A DNA stretch of 64,000 nucleotides, from assembly GCA_039889245.1 (NCBI GenBank), contig JAZGVH010000002.1, forward strand, positions 3,596,001-3,660,000, written 5' to 3'. A program made the translations under genes and the position numbers. This stretch comes from Dermatophilaceae bacterium Soc4.6. Its GTDB lineage: Bacteria > Actinomycetota > Actinomycetes > Actinomycetales > Dermatophilaceae. Shown here in pieces: positions 26,830 through 34,068 of the stretch (within the stretch, counting starts at the first letter, position 1; every line of letters starts with the position of its first letter). Under the pieces are notes generated by a model that had not been told where the DNA came from, did no database searches, and saw only the letters and a list, made by a program, of their open reading frames with translations.

Positions 26830-26895
26830 GGCCCGGGTGCCGGCCCCCGAAAGCGGTCGATGGCGGCGGGCCGGTCAGGAGGTCACACTGGGTCA

Positions 26896-27420
26896 ATGAT
26901 CATCGGCTTGCTGGTCGCAGCCGCCCTCCTGGGGGTGCTGGGCCTCGTGCGAGCCGTGGTCGTGCGGCGCCGCGCAACGGCCGCAGGTCAGCCCACGACC
27001 TCGGGTTGGGGTGCGGCGGCGGGTGCTGCCGGTGCCGACCCCGCGGCCGCGAGCGACGGGTTCCCGGTCGACGACGAGCTCAACGCCACCTTCGACGCCG
27101 TCCTCGCCGCCCATGCCCACGAGCTCGGCGACCTGCTGGAGACGAGGCTGCACGGCCTCATCGCCCGGCAGGTCCCCGTCCGGGCCATCCGCGCGGCCCC
27201 CGGGACCCGCACCGCACGGGTCTGCTTCGCCGATGGCACGGTCGTGCTGGCCCGCAGCGGCGGAGGTCGTGACCTCGCCGCCGTCGTGGTCGGGATGCAG
27301 AGCGGGGCAGTGGTCCTCTCGGGGTTTGCGCGAGAGGACTCGCTGACCCGGCTCACCCTGCGATCACGCTCCGGGCGGCCCCTCGCCCTGCTGGCTATCG
27401 GGCTCGACCAGCCGGACTGA
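26896..27420 (+). CDS. Uncharacterised protein with N-terminal membrane anchor
   Basis: 174 aa from ATG 26896; AGGAGG lies at 26877-26882, 13 bases upstream, which is long. One hydrophobic segment (IIGLLVAAALLGVLGLVRAVVV) is followed by an Ala/Gly-rich linker and a soluble domain starting VDDELNATFDAVLAAHAHEL, with ARVCFADGTVVLARS and VVVGMQSGAVVLSGF strands. No family is recognised. It reads in line with ettA, 66 bp downstream, and may be co-transcribed. Confidence 0.65.
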   Translation: MIIGLLVAAALLGVLGLVRAVVVRRRATAAGQPTTSGWGAAAGAAGADPAAASDGFPVDDELNATFDAVLAAHAHELGDLLETRLHGLIARQVPVRAIRAAPGTRTARVCFADGTVVLARSGGGRDLAAVVVGMQSGAVVLSGFAREDSLTRLTLRSRSGRPLALLAIGLDQPD

Positions 27421-27436
27421 GCGTCCCGCTAAGCGC

Positions 27437-27790
27437 TCATCGCCCGGCAAGGCCCTGCCCGTCGAGCGAGACCTGTCTCGGCCCGGGGTCTACCTGATGA
27501 GGGGCGCTGCCGATGAGGATGGCGACGACGACCGCCAGTGCGAGCACGAGGCTGTCACGCTTCCTGAAGCTCGGCTCGAGGTCCTCGCCGTTCAGCATCG
27601 CTCGGGCCTCGAGGGGAGGGGCAGGACGGGTCGCCCAGCCGACCGGGGTGAGGGTGGCGATCGCGTAGTCGTAGCCCCACGTGACGGTGAAGGAGAACAT
27701 CAGGTGCAGGTATCGGTCGCTACGGACGACCGTGGTCTCCGGTGAGACCTGACGCTGAAGGGACTTGCGTCCCCATCCCCAGAACAGCAT
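27437..27790 (-). CDS. Uncharacterised protein with C-terminal membrane helix
   Basis: 117 aa from ATG 27790, with GGGGGAG eight bases upstream (an upstream TTG 27796 is possible). The N-terminal part contains MLFWGWGRKSLQRQV and a Tyr/Trp-rich TVTWGYDYAIATL stretch; one hydrophobic helix (SLVLALAVVVAILIG) lies near the C-terminus. No family is recognised. It is convergent with the preceding gene. The sequence CTAAGCGCTC at 27429-27438 resembles half of the TetR-type operator found nearby, but it lies at the 3' end of this gene. Confidence 0.6.
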   Translation of the reverse strand: MLFWGWGRKSLQRQVSPETTVVRSDRYLHLMFSFTVTWGYDYAIATLTPVGWATRPAPPLEARAMLNGEDLEPSFRKRDSLVLALAVVVAILIGSAPHQVDPGPRQVSLDGQGLAGR

Positions 27791-27903
27791 GACCAAGCTC
27801 CCCCTGTCGTGGACGCCATCCGATGTGGCGTCTCGCCCGTGCCGACCTGATGCAGTGAGGTGAGCGGGATGTCGAGGTCGCGTTTAGCAGAAACGCGACC
27901 CGC

Positions 27904-28518
27904 TCAGCGAGGAGTCGCCGAGACGAGCCGCAGGCCGAGCTCGGCATACGTGTCGCCTATCTGGGCGGCGGAGCGGCTGATCGTGGGGGAGTACCACCGC
28001 GCGACGTCGATGCACATGGACATCAGGGCCAGGGCGGTGTCGCGCACGTCGTCGACGACCATCGTCCCCTCGAGGAGCCCGTCCTCGAGGACCGACCGCA
28101 CCGTGGCGTCGATGTGCTTGCGCAGGGTGAGCACGTCGTCGCGGTGGGCGGGGGTGAGGTGGGGGAACTCGTACTGCACGACGCTGGCCACCTCGTGGTG
28201 CTCGGCGTGCCAGCTCGAGAACGAGCGCATCACCGCCGCGAGACGGTCGGTCGCGTCGCCGTCGGAGCCGGCCGCACGCGTGACCACAGCCAGCGCCTCG
28301 AGGTGGCCGGTATGGCTGAGGGCGTGCAGCAGCTCCTCCTTCGAGGCGAAGTGCACGTAGACCCCGGCGGGTGAGAGCCCGGCGCGGGAAGCGATGTCGC
28401 GGGTGGTCGTGGCGTGAAAACCCCTGGCCGAGAAGGCTCCCGCAGCCGCAGCCAGCAGCCGGGTGACGGTGGGGGTGGCCGTCCCGCCGGACCCGTCGAC
28501 CTGCGCGGCGCTCGTCAC
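27904..28518 (-). CDS. TetR-family transcriptional regulator
   Basis: 204 aa from GTG 28518 (VTSAAQVDG); ATG 28542 would add eight residues. I prefer 28518 because CATGCT lies 6 nt upstream in the leaderless pattern and neither start has a ribosome site. The N-terminal helix-turn-helix is GFHATTTRDIASRAGLSP followed by GVYVHFASKEELLHAL, the TetR consensus. The ligand domain contains SSWHAEHHEVASVV and DDVRDTALALMSM. It is divergent from an acyl-CoA dehydrogenase gene, with an 18-bp palindrome between them that is the likely operator. By analogy with TetR regulators of fatty-acid catabolism the ligand may be an acyl-CoA. Confidence 0.88.
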   Translation of the reverse strand: MTSAAQVDGSGGTATPTVTRLLAAAAGAFSARGFHATTTRDIASRAGLSPAGVYVHFASKEELLHALSHTGHLEALAVVTRAAGSDGDATDRLAAVMRSFSSWHAEHHEVASVVQYEFPHLTPAHRDDVLTLRKHIDATVRSVLEDGLLEGTMVVDDVRDTALALMSMCIDVARWYSPTISRSAAQIGDTYAELGLRLVSATPR

Positions 28519-28545
28519 ATTGACAGCATGCCCCAGCGTCATGAC

Positions 28546-28563
28546 ACTAAGCAAGCGCTTAGT
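28546..28563. promoter_or_regulatory. Palindromic operator between the TetR gene and the acyl-CoA dehydrogenase
   Basis: ACTAAGC-AAGC-GCTTAGT: two perfect 7-base arms around a 4-base centre. It ends 14 bp before the dehydrogenase ATG and lies just upstream of the regulator's start, so one dimer or dimer pair could control both. A similar element (30623-30640) precedes the FabG-type gene. Confidence 0.75.
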
Positions 28564-28577
28564 AACCAGGAGGTAGG

Positions 28578-29722
28578 ATGCCCCGTCACGTCTACGACGA
28601 GGACCACGACGCATTCCGCAGCAGCGTCCGTGAGTTCGTCGAGAGGTCCCTCGTGCCCCGGGCGGAGGAGATGATCGAGCTCAAGTCGATCCCCCGCGAC
28701 ATCTGGCAGGAGGCCGGCAAGCAGGGGCTCTTCGGCCTCGACATCCCCGAGGAGTTCGGCGGCGTCGGTGCGGAGGACTACCGCTTCAACGCGGTGGTCG
28801 CCGAGGAGATCGCGAAGTTCACCGCGGCGGTCTCGTCGTGCTTCGGAATCCACTCCGACGTCTGCCCGCCCTACGTCGTCGACCTCGGCACCCCCGAGCA
28901 GAAGCAGCGCTGGCTGCCGGGCATGGCCTCGGGTGAGCTGATCTGCGCCATCGGGATGACCGAGCCCTCGGGCGGCTCCGACCTGGCCGCGCTCAGGACG
29001 ACCGCGGTCGCGACGGCGACGACTGGATCGTCAACGGCAGCAAGACCTTCATCACCAACGGCTACCAGGCCGACCTGGTCATCGTCGCCACCCGCACCGA
29101 CCCGAGCCGTGGCGCGAAGGGCATCACCCTGCTCGTGCTCGAGAACGGGATGGAGGGCTTCACCCGCGGGCGCAAGCTCGACAAGGTCGGGCAGGAGGAG
29201 TCAGACACCGCTGAGCTCTTCTTCTCCGACGTGCGCGTCCCGGATGCGAACCGCATCGGCGACGAGGGCATGGGCTTCATCGCGATGATGCAGCGTCTGC
29301 CGCAGGAGCGGGTCGGCGCGGCGGTCTCCAACACCGCGCACGCGGCGCAGATCCTCGAGGAGACGATCGCCTACACCAAGGAGCGCAAGGCCTTCGGGCA
29401 GCCCATCGGGTCGTTCCAGCACAACAAGTTCAAGATCGCCGAGCTCGTCACGAAGATCGAGGTCACCCAGGCCTACGTCGACGACTGCGTCCTCGCCCAC
29501 GCGAAGGGCGAGCTGACGGCGGTCGATGCCGCGAAGGCGAAGTGGTGGTCGGCGCAGGTGCAGAACGAGGTCCTCGACGAGTGCGTCCAGCTCTACGGTG
29601 GCTACGGCTTCATGAACGAGTATCGCGCCGCCCGCGCCTGGCGTGACGCCCGGGTGACGAAGATCTGGGCCGGCTCCAACGAGATCATGAAGGAGCTCAT
29701 CGGGCGCGACCTCGGCCTCTGA
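28578..29722 (+). pseudogene. Acyl-CoA dehydrogenase with a 1-nt deletion (frameshift)
   Basis: ATG 28578 follows AGGAGG. Frame 1 gives a normal N-terminus (MPRHVYDEDHDAFRSSVREF, AIGMTEPSGGSDLAALRTTAV) and then turns to nonsense; the true sequence continues one frame over as DGDDWIVNGSKTFITNG to the family's usual end (KIWAGSNEIMKELIGRDLGL, stop 29722). Adding one C to the gtcgcgac at 29007-29014 restores TTAVRDGDDW and a 381-residue enzyme. The Glu of the usual IYEGT position is Ala here, and LPQER is present, as in long-chain/isovaleryl-type dehydrogenases whose catalytic base lies elsewhere. The rest of the coding sequence shows no decay, so a recent mutation or an assembly error is likely. 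Confidence 0.9.
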
Positions 29723-29750
29723 CCCGCCAACTCGGGGCACGAGACGACGC

Positions 29751-29780
29751 GGGGCCCCCGCCGAGACCGGAGGGGGCCCT
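29751..29780. terminator. Bidirectional terminator between convergent genes
   Basis: GGGCCCCC (29752-29759) pairs with GGGGGCCC (29772-29779) over a 12-nt loop, 29 bp after the acyl-CoA dehydrogenase stop and 17 bp from the FabG-type stop on the other strand. No U tract. Confidence 0.55.
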
Positions 29781-29796
29781 GCGTGCGTGCACCGCG

Positions 29797-30555
29797 TCAG
29801 TCCTTGGGACCACCGGCGACGTAGATGACCTGGCCGCTGACGAAACCGGCCTCGTCGCTGGTGAGGAAGGAGACGGTCGCCGCGATGTCGTCGGGCTGGC
29901 CCACGCGCTGCACCGGGATCTCCTTGGCGGAGAAGGCGATGAAGTCGTCGAAGGCGACGCCGAGGCGCTCGGCGGTGGCCCTGGTCATCTCGGTCTGGAT
30001 GAAGCCGGGCGCGATCGCGTTCGCGGTCACGCCGAACTTGCCGAGCTCGATCGCGAGGGTCTTGGTGAAGCCCTGCATACCGGCCTTGGCGGCTGAGTAG
30101 TTGACCTGCCCGCGGTTGCCGAGCGCCGAGGTCGACGAGAGGTTGACGATGCGGCCGAACTTCTCGGAGGTCATGTGCGCCTGCACGGCCTTGGTCATCA
30201 GGAAGGCCCCCCGCAGGTGCACACCCATGACGGAGTCCCAGTCTTCCTCGGTCATCTTGAAGATGAGGTTGTCGCGGGTGATGCCCGCGTTGTTGACCAG
30301 GATGGTGGGCGCGCCGAGCTCGGCCGCCACCCTGGCCACCGCGGCCTCGACCTGGTCGGACTTGCTCACGTCGACACCCACGGCGAGGGCCTTGCCACCC
30401 GCCGCAGTGATCGCGTCGACGGTGGCGGCGCAGGCGGCCTCGTCGAGGTCGAGCACCCCGACGGCGTGCCCGTCGGCGGCCAGTCGCTTCGCCGTCGCGG
30501 CGCCGATGCCGCGGGCGGCGCCGGTCACGATGGCGGTACGGGGGGTGGTGGGCAT
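29797..30555 (-). CDS. fabG: 3-oxoacyl-ACP/acyl-CoA reductase, FabG-type SDR
   Basis: 252 aa from ATG 30555 with GAGGAG upstream. Classical short-chain dehydrogenase: TGAARGIGAATAKRLA (NAD(P)-binding), VDVSKSDQVEAAV, LVNNAGITRD, NLSSTSALGNRGQVNYSAAKAG with the catalytic Ser, Tyr and Lys, and the IAPGFIQTEMT loop. It may act in fatty-acid synthesis or reduce a beta-oxidation intermediate; the TetR-type site in its promoter (30623-30640) and the dehydrogenase next door favour a lipid-metabolism regulon. Substrate unproven. Confidence 0.9.
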   Translation of the reverse strand: MPTTPRTAIVTGAARGIGAATAKRLAADGHAVGVLDLDEAACAATVDAITAAGGKALAVGVDVSKSDQVEAAVARVAAELGAPTILVNNAGITRDNLIFKMTEEDWDSVMGVHLRGAFLMTKAVQAHMTSEKFGRIVNLSSTSALGNRGQVNYSAAKAGMQGFTKTLAIELGKFGVTANAIAPGFIQTEMTRATAERLGVAFDDFIAFSAKEIPVQRVGQPDDIAATVSFLTSDEAGFVSGQVIYVAGGPKD

Positions 30556-30622
30556 GGGTGTGCTCCTCGTCGACAGGGGTCAGGCGGACGGTCGCCGAAA
30601 GCTCCGGCGCCTCACCGATCGT

Positions 30623-30640
30623 ACTGAGCGCTCGCTTACC
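30623..30640. promoter_or_regulatory. Second, imperfect copy of the TetR-type operator
   Basis: ACTGAGC-GCTC-GCTTACC aligns with ACTAAGC-AAGC-GCTTAGT at 28546-28563: same 7-4-7 layout, with three arm mismatches and a different centre. It stands 67 bp upstream of the FabG-type start on the minus strand. Confidence 0.55.
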
Positions 30641-30687
30641 TGACGTCCGCCACCCCTGTCGCGCCCCTCACACCCCGTTCCAGCGAA

Positions 30688-30738
30688 GGGAAACCCGTCG
30701 TTCCGAGCCCCGGGAAGGCTCGGAACGACGGGTTTCCC
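30688..30738. terminator. Perfect 21-bp hairpin, probable terminator of tesB
   Basis: Arms 30688-30708 (gggaaacccgtcgttccgag plus c) and 30718-30738 are exact reverse complements with a 9-nt loop. It lies 27 bp after the tesB stop (minus strand) and before the fabG promoter. No U tract is present on either side, and the stem is much longer than a usual terminator. Confidence 0.6.
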
Positions 30739-30764
30739 TCGTTCCGAACGCGAGAGGGAGGGGG

Positions 30765-31763
30765 TTACGCGGGGGGCGAGGGGTGCTTGACGCGCATCAT
30801 GCCCTCCTGGGCCACCGAGGCGACGAGACGCCCGTCGGCGGTGAACATGCGGGCCTGGGAGAGGCCGCGGCCGCTCTGGGCGGAGGGGGACTCCTCGGCA
30901 TACAGGATCCACTCGTCGGCGCGGGCGCGGCGGTGGAACCACATGGCGTGGTCGAGGCTGGCCGGGCGCAGGCGCGGGTCGGACCACGCGAGGCCGTGGC
31001 GACGGATGATCGGCTCGAGCAGGGAGTAGTCGCTGGCGTAGGCGAGGACGGCGGCGTGCAGGAGCGGGTCGTCGGGCAACCGGCCGATGGCCCGCATCCA
31101 GACGTCCTGGCGGGCGACGAGCTCTGGCGCCGCCTCGACGAAGAGGTTGCCCTGCACGTGCCGAAGGTCGATCGGGCGGGTCTGCGCGAAGCGCACGGTG
31201 CGCGGGTCGTCGGTGTTCGCCGCCAGCTCGACCAGGCTGGGCAGGCTCTCGGGGTCGGGTGCGGCGGGCATCGGGTCCTGGTGGTCGAGGCCGTCGGCCT
31301 CCTCCTGGAAGGAGGCGATCATCGACAGGATCGGCTGGCCGTACTGGATCGCGTGCACCCGGCGGGTCGAGAACGACCTGCCGTCGCGCACGTTCTCGAC
31401 GGCGAAGCGGATGGGGTGCTTGTCGTCGCCGGGGCGCACGAAGTAGCCGTGCAGCGAGTGGATGGGTCGCGGCCTCCCATCGACCTCGTCGACCGTGCGG
31501 CCGGCGGCGATCACCGACTGGGCGAGCACCTGCCCGCCGAAGACGCGCCCGTGAAGCTGCTTCTGGCTGCGGCCGACGAAGACCGCGGCCGACGAGTGCC
31601 CGAGCTCGCTCTCGGGGTCACCCTCCGCGCCCTCGACCGTGAAGTGGGCCTCGCCGAGCGGTTGCAGGTCGAGCACCTCGAGCAGGTCGGCGATCGCCCC
31701 CTGCGGGTCGGTCCCCGCCGACGGGGGAGGGGACATGGGGGAGATGGAGTCCTCGCGCGTCAC
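30765..31763 (-). CDS. tesB: Acyl-CoA thioesterase II
   Basis: 332 aa from GTG 31763; TAGGGT lies 7 nt upstream (31776-31771). ATG 31736 is an in-frame alternative without support. Double hotdog enzyme: LHGRVFGGQVLAQSVIAA, HSLHGYFVRPGD, and the second domain with ASLDHAMWFHRRARADEWI and GRGLSQARMFTADG, the conserved TesB D/Q/T elements. It hydrolyses acyl-CoAs to free acids. Its position upstream of fabG on the same strand links it to the neighbouring lipid genes, though the 21-bp hairpin separates their transcripts. Confidence 0.93.
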   Translation of the reverse strand: MTREDSISPMSPPPSAGTDPQGAIADLLEVLDLQPLGEAHFTVEGAEGDPESELGHSSAAVFVGRSQKQLHGRVFGGQVLAQSVIAAGRTVDEVDGRPRPIHSLHGYFVRPGDDKHPIRFAVENVRDGRSFSTRRVHAIQYGQPILSMIASFQEEADGLDHQDPMPAAPDPESLPSLVELAANTDDPRTVRFAQTRPIDLRHVQGNLFVEAAPELVARQDVWMRAIGRLPDDPLLHAAVLAYASDYSLLEPIIRRHGLAWSDPRLRPASLDHAMWFHRRARADEWILYAEESPSAQSGRGLSQARMFTADGRLVASVAQEGMMRVKHPSPPA

Positions 31764-31770
31764 CCTCCGG

Positions 31771-31776
31771 ACCCTA
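31771..31776 (-). promoter_or_regulatory. Leaderless -10 box of tesB
   Basis: Minus-strand TAGGGT ends 7 nt before GTG 31763. GGAGG directly abuts the GTG, too close to act as a ribosome site. Confidence 0.5.
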
Positions 31777-31802
31777 TCGACAACCCGCCTGGGTGGGTGC
31801 CC

Positions 31803-33290
31803 TCAGGCGATCAGGGCGGGGAGCGACGTGCGGTGCACCGTCGCGCCTTGGGCGTCACCCCACGCACGGGCGATCCGCTCGACCGCCTCGACCAGCACGG
31901 CAGCCGGCTGGGCCATCGGGATGCGGCAGAACGACTCGAGCCCGCCGTCGACGCCGAAGCTGCCGCCGGGGGCGAGCCGCACGCCGTGTCGCAGACCTGC
32001 CTCGACCAGGGCGGACGAGCGCGGCTGGGGGAGCTCGCACCACAGGCACAGACCGCCCGCGGGCACGGTGAAGCGCCAGTCCGGAAGGCGGGTGCGCAGG
32101 GCGCCGACGAGCGCGTCCCGCGAGGCGCGCAGCTCGCGCCGGCGGTGCTCGATGACCGTGTGCCGCCGCCGTAGCAGCGCTGCCAGGGCCAGCTGCTCGA
32201 CCAGCGGGGCTCCGAGGTCGAGGCTGAGCCGGGCCTGCTGCAACCGGGGGACATCGCTGACGGGGGCCCTCAGCCACCCGACCCGCAGCCCGCCCCAGAA
32301 GGTCTTGCTCGCGCTGCCGATCGAGATCGCCCGGTCGTCGAAGGCGGCCAGCGGCCGGGGCATGTCGCCGTCGGCCACATCGACCAGCAGCTCGGCCGGT
32401 GTCTCGTCGACCAGCGCCACGGCGCGGTGCCGGCGCAGCACGGAGGCGACCTGCGCGCGTGTGGCCTCGTCGACGAGCGCCCCGGTGGGGTTGTGAAAGT
32501 CGGGGACGAGATAAGCCAGCCGGGCTGCGCTCTGCCGCAGGGTGATCGCGAGGCCCTCGGCGTCGAGACCGCCCGGGTCGAGAGCCAGACCGACGGGACG
32601 CAGACCGGACTGGCGCACCGCCGCCATGGCATTGGGGTAGGTCGGCGACTCGAGGACGACGCGGTCACCGGGGCGACCGAGGGCGCGCAGCGCAACGCTC
32701 AGGCCGGCGAGCGCGCCGGTCGTCAGGACGACCTGCCCGGGGGCTGTCGGGAGCCCCCGCTCGGTGTAGCGCTCGGCGACGAGCTCGCGCACCTCGAGCA
32801 GGCCGAAGGGGTGGTAGCCGGTGCCGCCGAGGTGGTGGGGCAGCGCAGCGAGCGCCTCCTCGAAGGCCTCGGTCAGGCCGTCGGGGGCACGCGGCGCCGC
32901 CAGGGTCAGGTCGATCACGTCAGACACGTCGGTGCCGTCGGTGCCGTCGGTGTCGGCGCCGTCAGCCGGCAGGAGCGGCCCGCCGGGGACGCGCCCCGTC
33001 GGCAGCGAGACGACGCTGCCCGAGCCCCGGCGCGAGAGCAGGTAGCCGCGGTCGCGGAGCACGGCGTACGCGCTCGAGACCGTGGTGCGGCTGACGCCGA
33101 GGGCGGTGGTGAGGTCACGCTCGCTGGGCAGGCGGGCCCCGGCCAGGATCCGGCCGTCGGCCACGAGGCGCCGCACCCCCTCCGCCAGCACGCGGTAGGC
33201 CGCCTGCTCACCGCCCACGGCCCCCACACCGCCCGTGCCGCCGGCTGCGAGCAGGTCGGCGAGCCGGTGGGCGGAGATCGTCGAGGACAT
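31803..33290 (-). CDS. MocR-type GntR regulator with aminotransferase domain
   Basis: 495 aa from ATG 33290; GTG 33302 would add four residues. N-terminal GntR winged helix (LPSERDLTTALGVSRTTVSSAYAVL) is followed by a linker with Asp/Gly/Thr repeats (GADTDGTDGTDVSD) and a fold-type I PLP domain: PTYPNAMAAV, the DFHNPTGALVD block, and SIGSASKTFWGGLRVGW with the PLP lysine. MocR proteins sense PLP or its adducts. The gene is divergent from a YczE-like membrane protein, a combination repeatedly seen in actinobacteria, with an inverted repeat between them. It probably controls that transporter-like gene. Confidence 0.92.
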   Translation of the reverse strand: MSSTISAHRLADLLAAGGTGGVGAVGGEQAAYRVLAEGVRRLVADGRILAGARLPSERDLTTALGVSRTTVSSAYAVLRDRGYLLSRRGSGSVVSLPTGRVPGGPLLPADGADTDGTDGTDVSDVIDLTLAAPRAPDGLTEAFEEALAALPHHLGGTGYHPFGLLEVRELVAERYTERGLPTAPGQVVLTTGALAGLSVALRALGRPGDRVVLESPTYPNAMAAVRQSGLRPVGLALDPGGLDAEGLAITLRQSAARLAYLVPDFHNPTGALVDEATRAQVASVLRRHRAVALVDETPAELLVDVADGDMPRPLAAFDDRAISIGSASKTFWGGLRVGWLRAPVSDVPRLQQARLSLDLGAPLVEQLALAALLRRRHTVIEHRRRELRASRDALVGALRTRLPDWRFTVPAGGLCLWCELPQPRSSALVEAGLRHGVRLAPGGSFGVDGGLESFCRIPMAQPAAVLVEAVERIARAWGDAQGATVHRTSLPALIA

Positions 33291-33306
33291 GGGGCCACCC
33301 AATCAC

Positions 33307-33332
33307 AAGTGGCTCTTTTTTACAGTCCACTT
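33307..33332. promoter_or_regulatory. Inverted repeat between the MocR and YczE-like genes
   Basis: AAGTGG (33307-33312) and CCACTT (33327-33332) are inverted around a T-rich centre (ctcttttttacagt). In a 62-bp divergent promoter this is the likely MocR site. Confidence 0.6.
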
Positions 33333-33351
33333 ACCTGCCACGCTGGGGGGT

Positions 33352-34068
33352 ATGGCTCTGCCGTCCGTCACCCTGACCGCCCTCTCGCCCCTCCAGCAGC
33401 TGACAGCGGGGCGGCTGGGGCATCGGGTGCCCCAGCTCGTCGTCGGGCTGGCGCTCTACGGCTTGTCAATGGCCATGATGGTGCGCGCCGACCTCGGCCT
33501 CGCACCGTGGGACGTGCTGCACGTCGGGCTCGAGTCGCACCTGCCCCTGACCTTCGGGCAGGTGACGATGGTGGTGGGGGCTCTCGTCCTCGCCCTCTGG
33601 TGGCCGCTGCGGCAGTGGCCGGGGCTCGGCACGGTCGCCAACGTCGTCGTCATCGGCGTGGTGAGCGACCTCGGGTTGGCTCTGCTGCCGGCCCCGGGCG
33701 GTCTGGTCGACCGGGCGGCCCTGCTCCTCGCGGGGATCCTGCTCAACGGCATCGCGGGCGGGCTCTACATCGGGAGCCAGTTCGGCGCCGGACCCCGTGA
33801 CGGGCTGATGACCGGCCTGGCTCGGCGGACCGGCTGGAGCCTGCGGCTCGTGCGCACCGGTCTCGAGCTGACCGTGCTGGTCGTCGGCTGGCTCCTCGGT
33901 GGCGGGGTCGGAGTGGGCACGATGGCCTACGCCCTGCTCATCGGACCCATCGTGCACGTCGTGCTGCCGCGGGTGACGGTGGCCCTGCCTCGCTCGGGCG
34001 CGACGCCCGACTCGTCTCAGCCGGCGCTCGCCAGCGCGAAGGGCAGCACCGCCGACGCACCGGCCTGA
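33352..34068 (+). CDS. YczE/YitT-like integral membrane protein
   Basis: 238 aa from ATG 33352, preceded by GGGGGG. Five to six hydrophobic helices. The family pattern is visible: RVPQLVVGLALYGLSMAMMVRADLGLAPWDVLH near the N-terminus and GLYIGSQFGAGPRDGLMTGL with GWSLRLVRTGLE in the second half. YczE-like proteins are of unknown transport function; pairing with a MocR regulator suggests a role linked to vitamin B6 or amino compounds (inference). The last 52 bases overlap the convergent recQ gene, so the polar C-terminal tail (SGATPDSSQPALASAKG) is shared DNA. Confidence 0.85.
   Translation: MALPSVTLTALSPLQQLTAGRLGHRVPQLVVGLALYGLSMAMMVRADLGLAPWDVLHVGLESHLPLTFGQVTMVVGALVLALWWPLRQWPGLGTVANVVVIGVVSDLGLALLPAPGGLVDRAALLLAGILLNGIAGGLYIGSQFGAGPRDGLMTGLARRTGWSLRLVRTGLELTVLVVGWLLGGGVGVGTMAYALLIGPIVHVVLPRVTVALPRSGATPDSSQPALASAKGSTADAPA

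Noticed and set aside
27429-27438. CTAAGCGCTC as a third TetR operator
   Set aside because: It has only one good arm and lies at the 3' end of a gene, not in a promoter.
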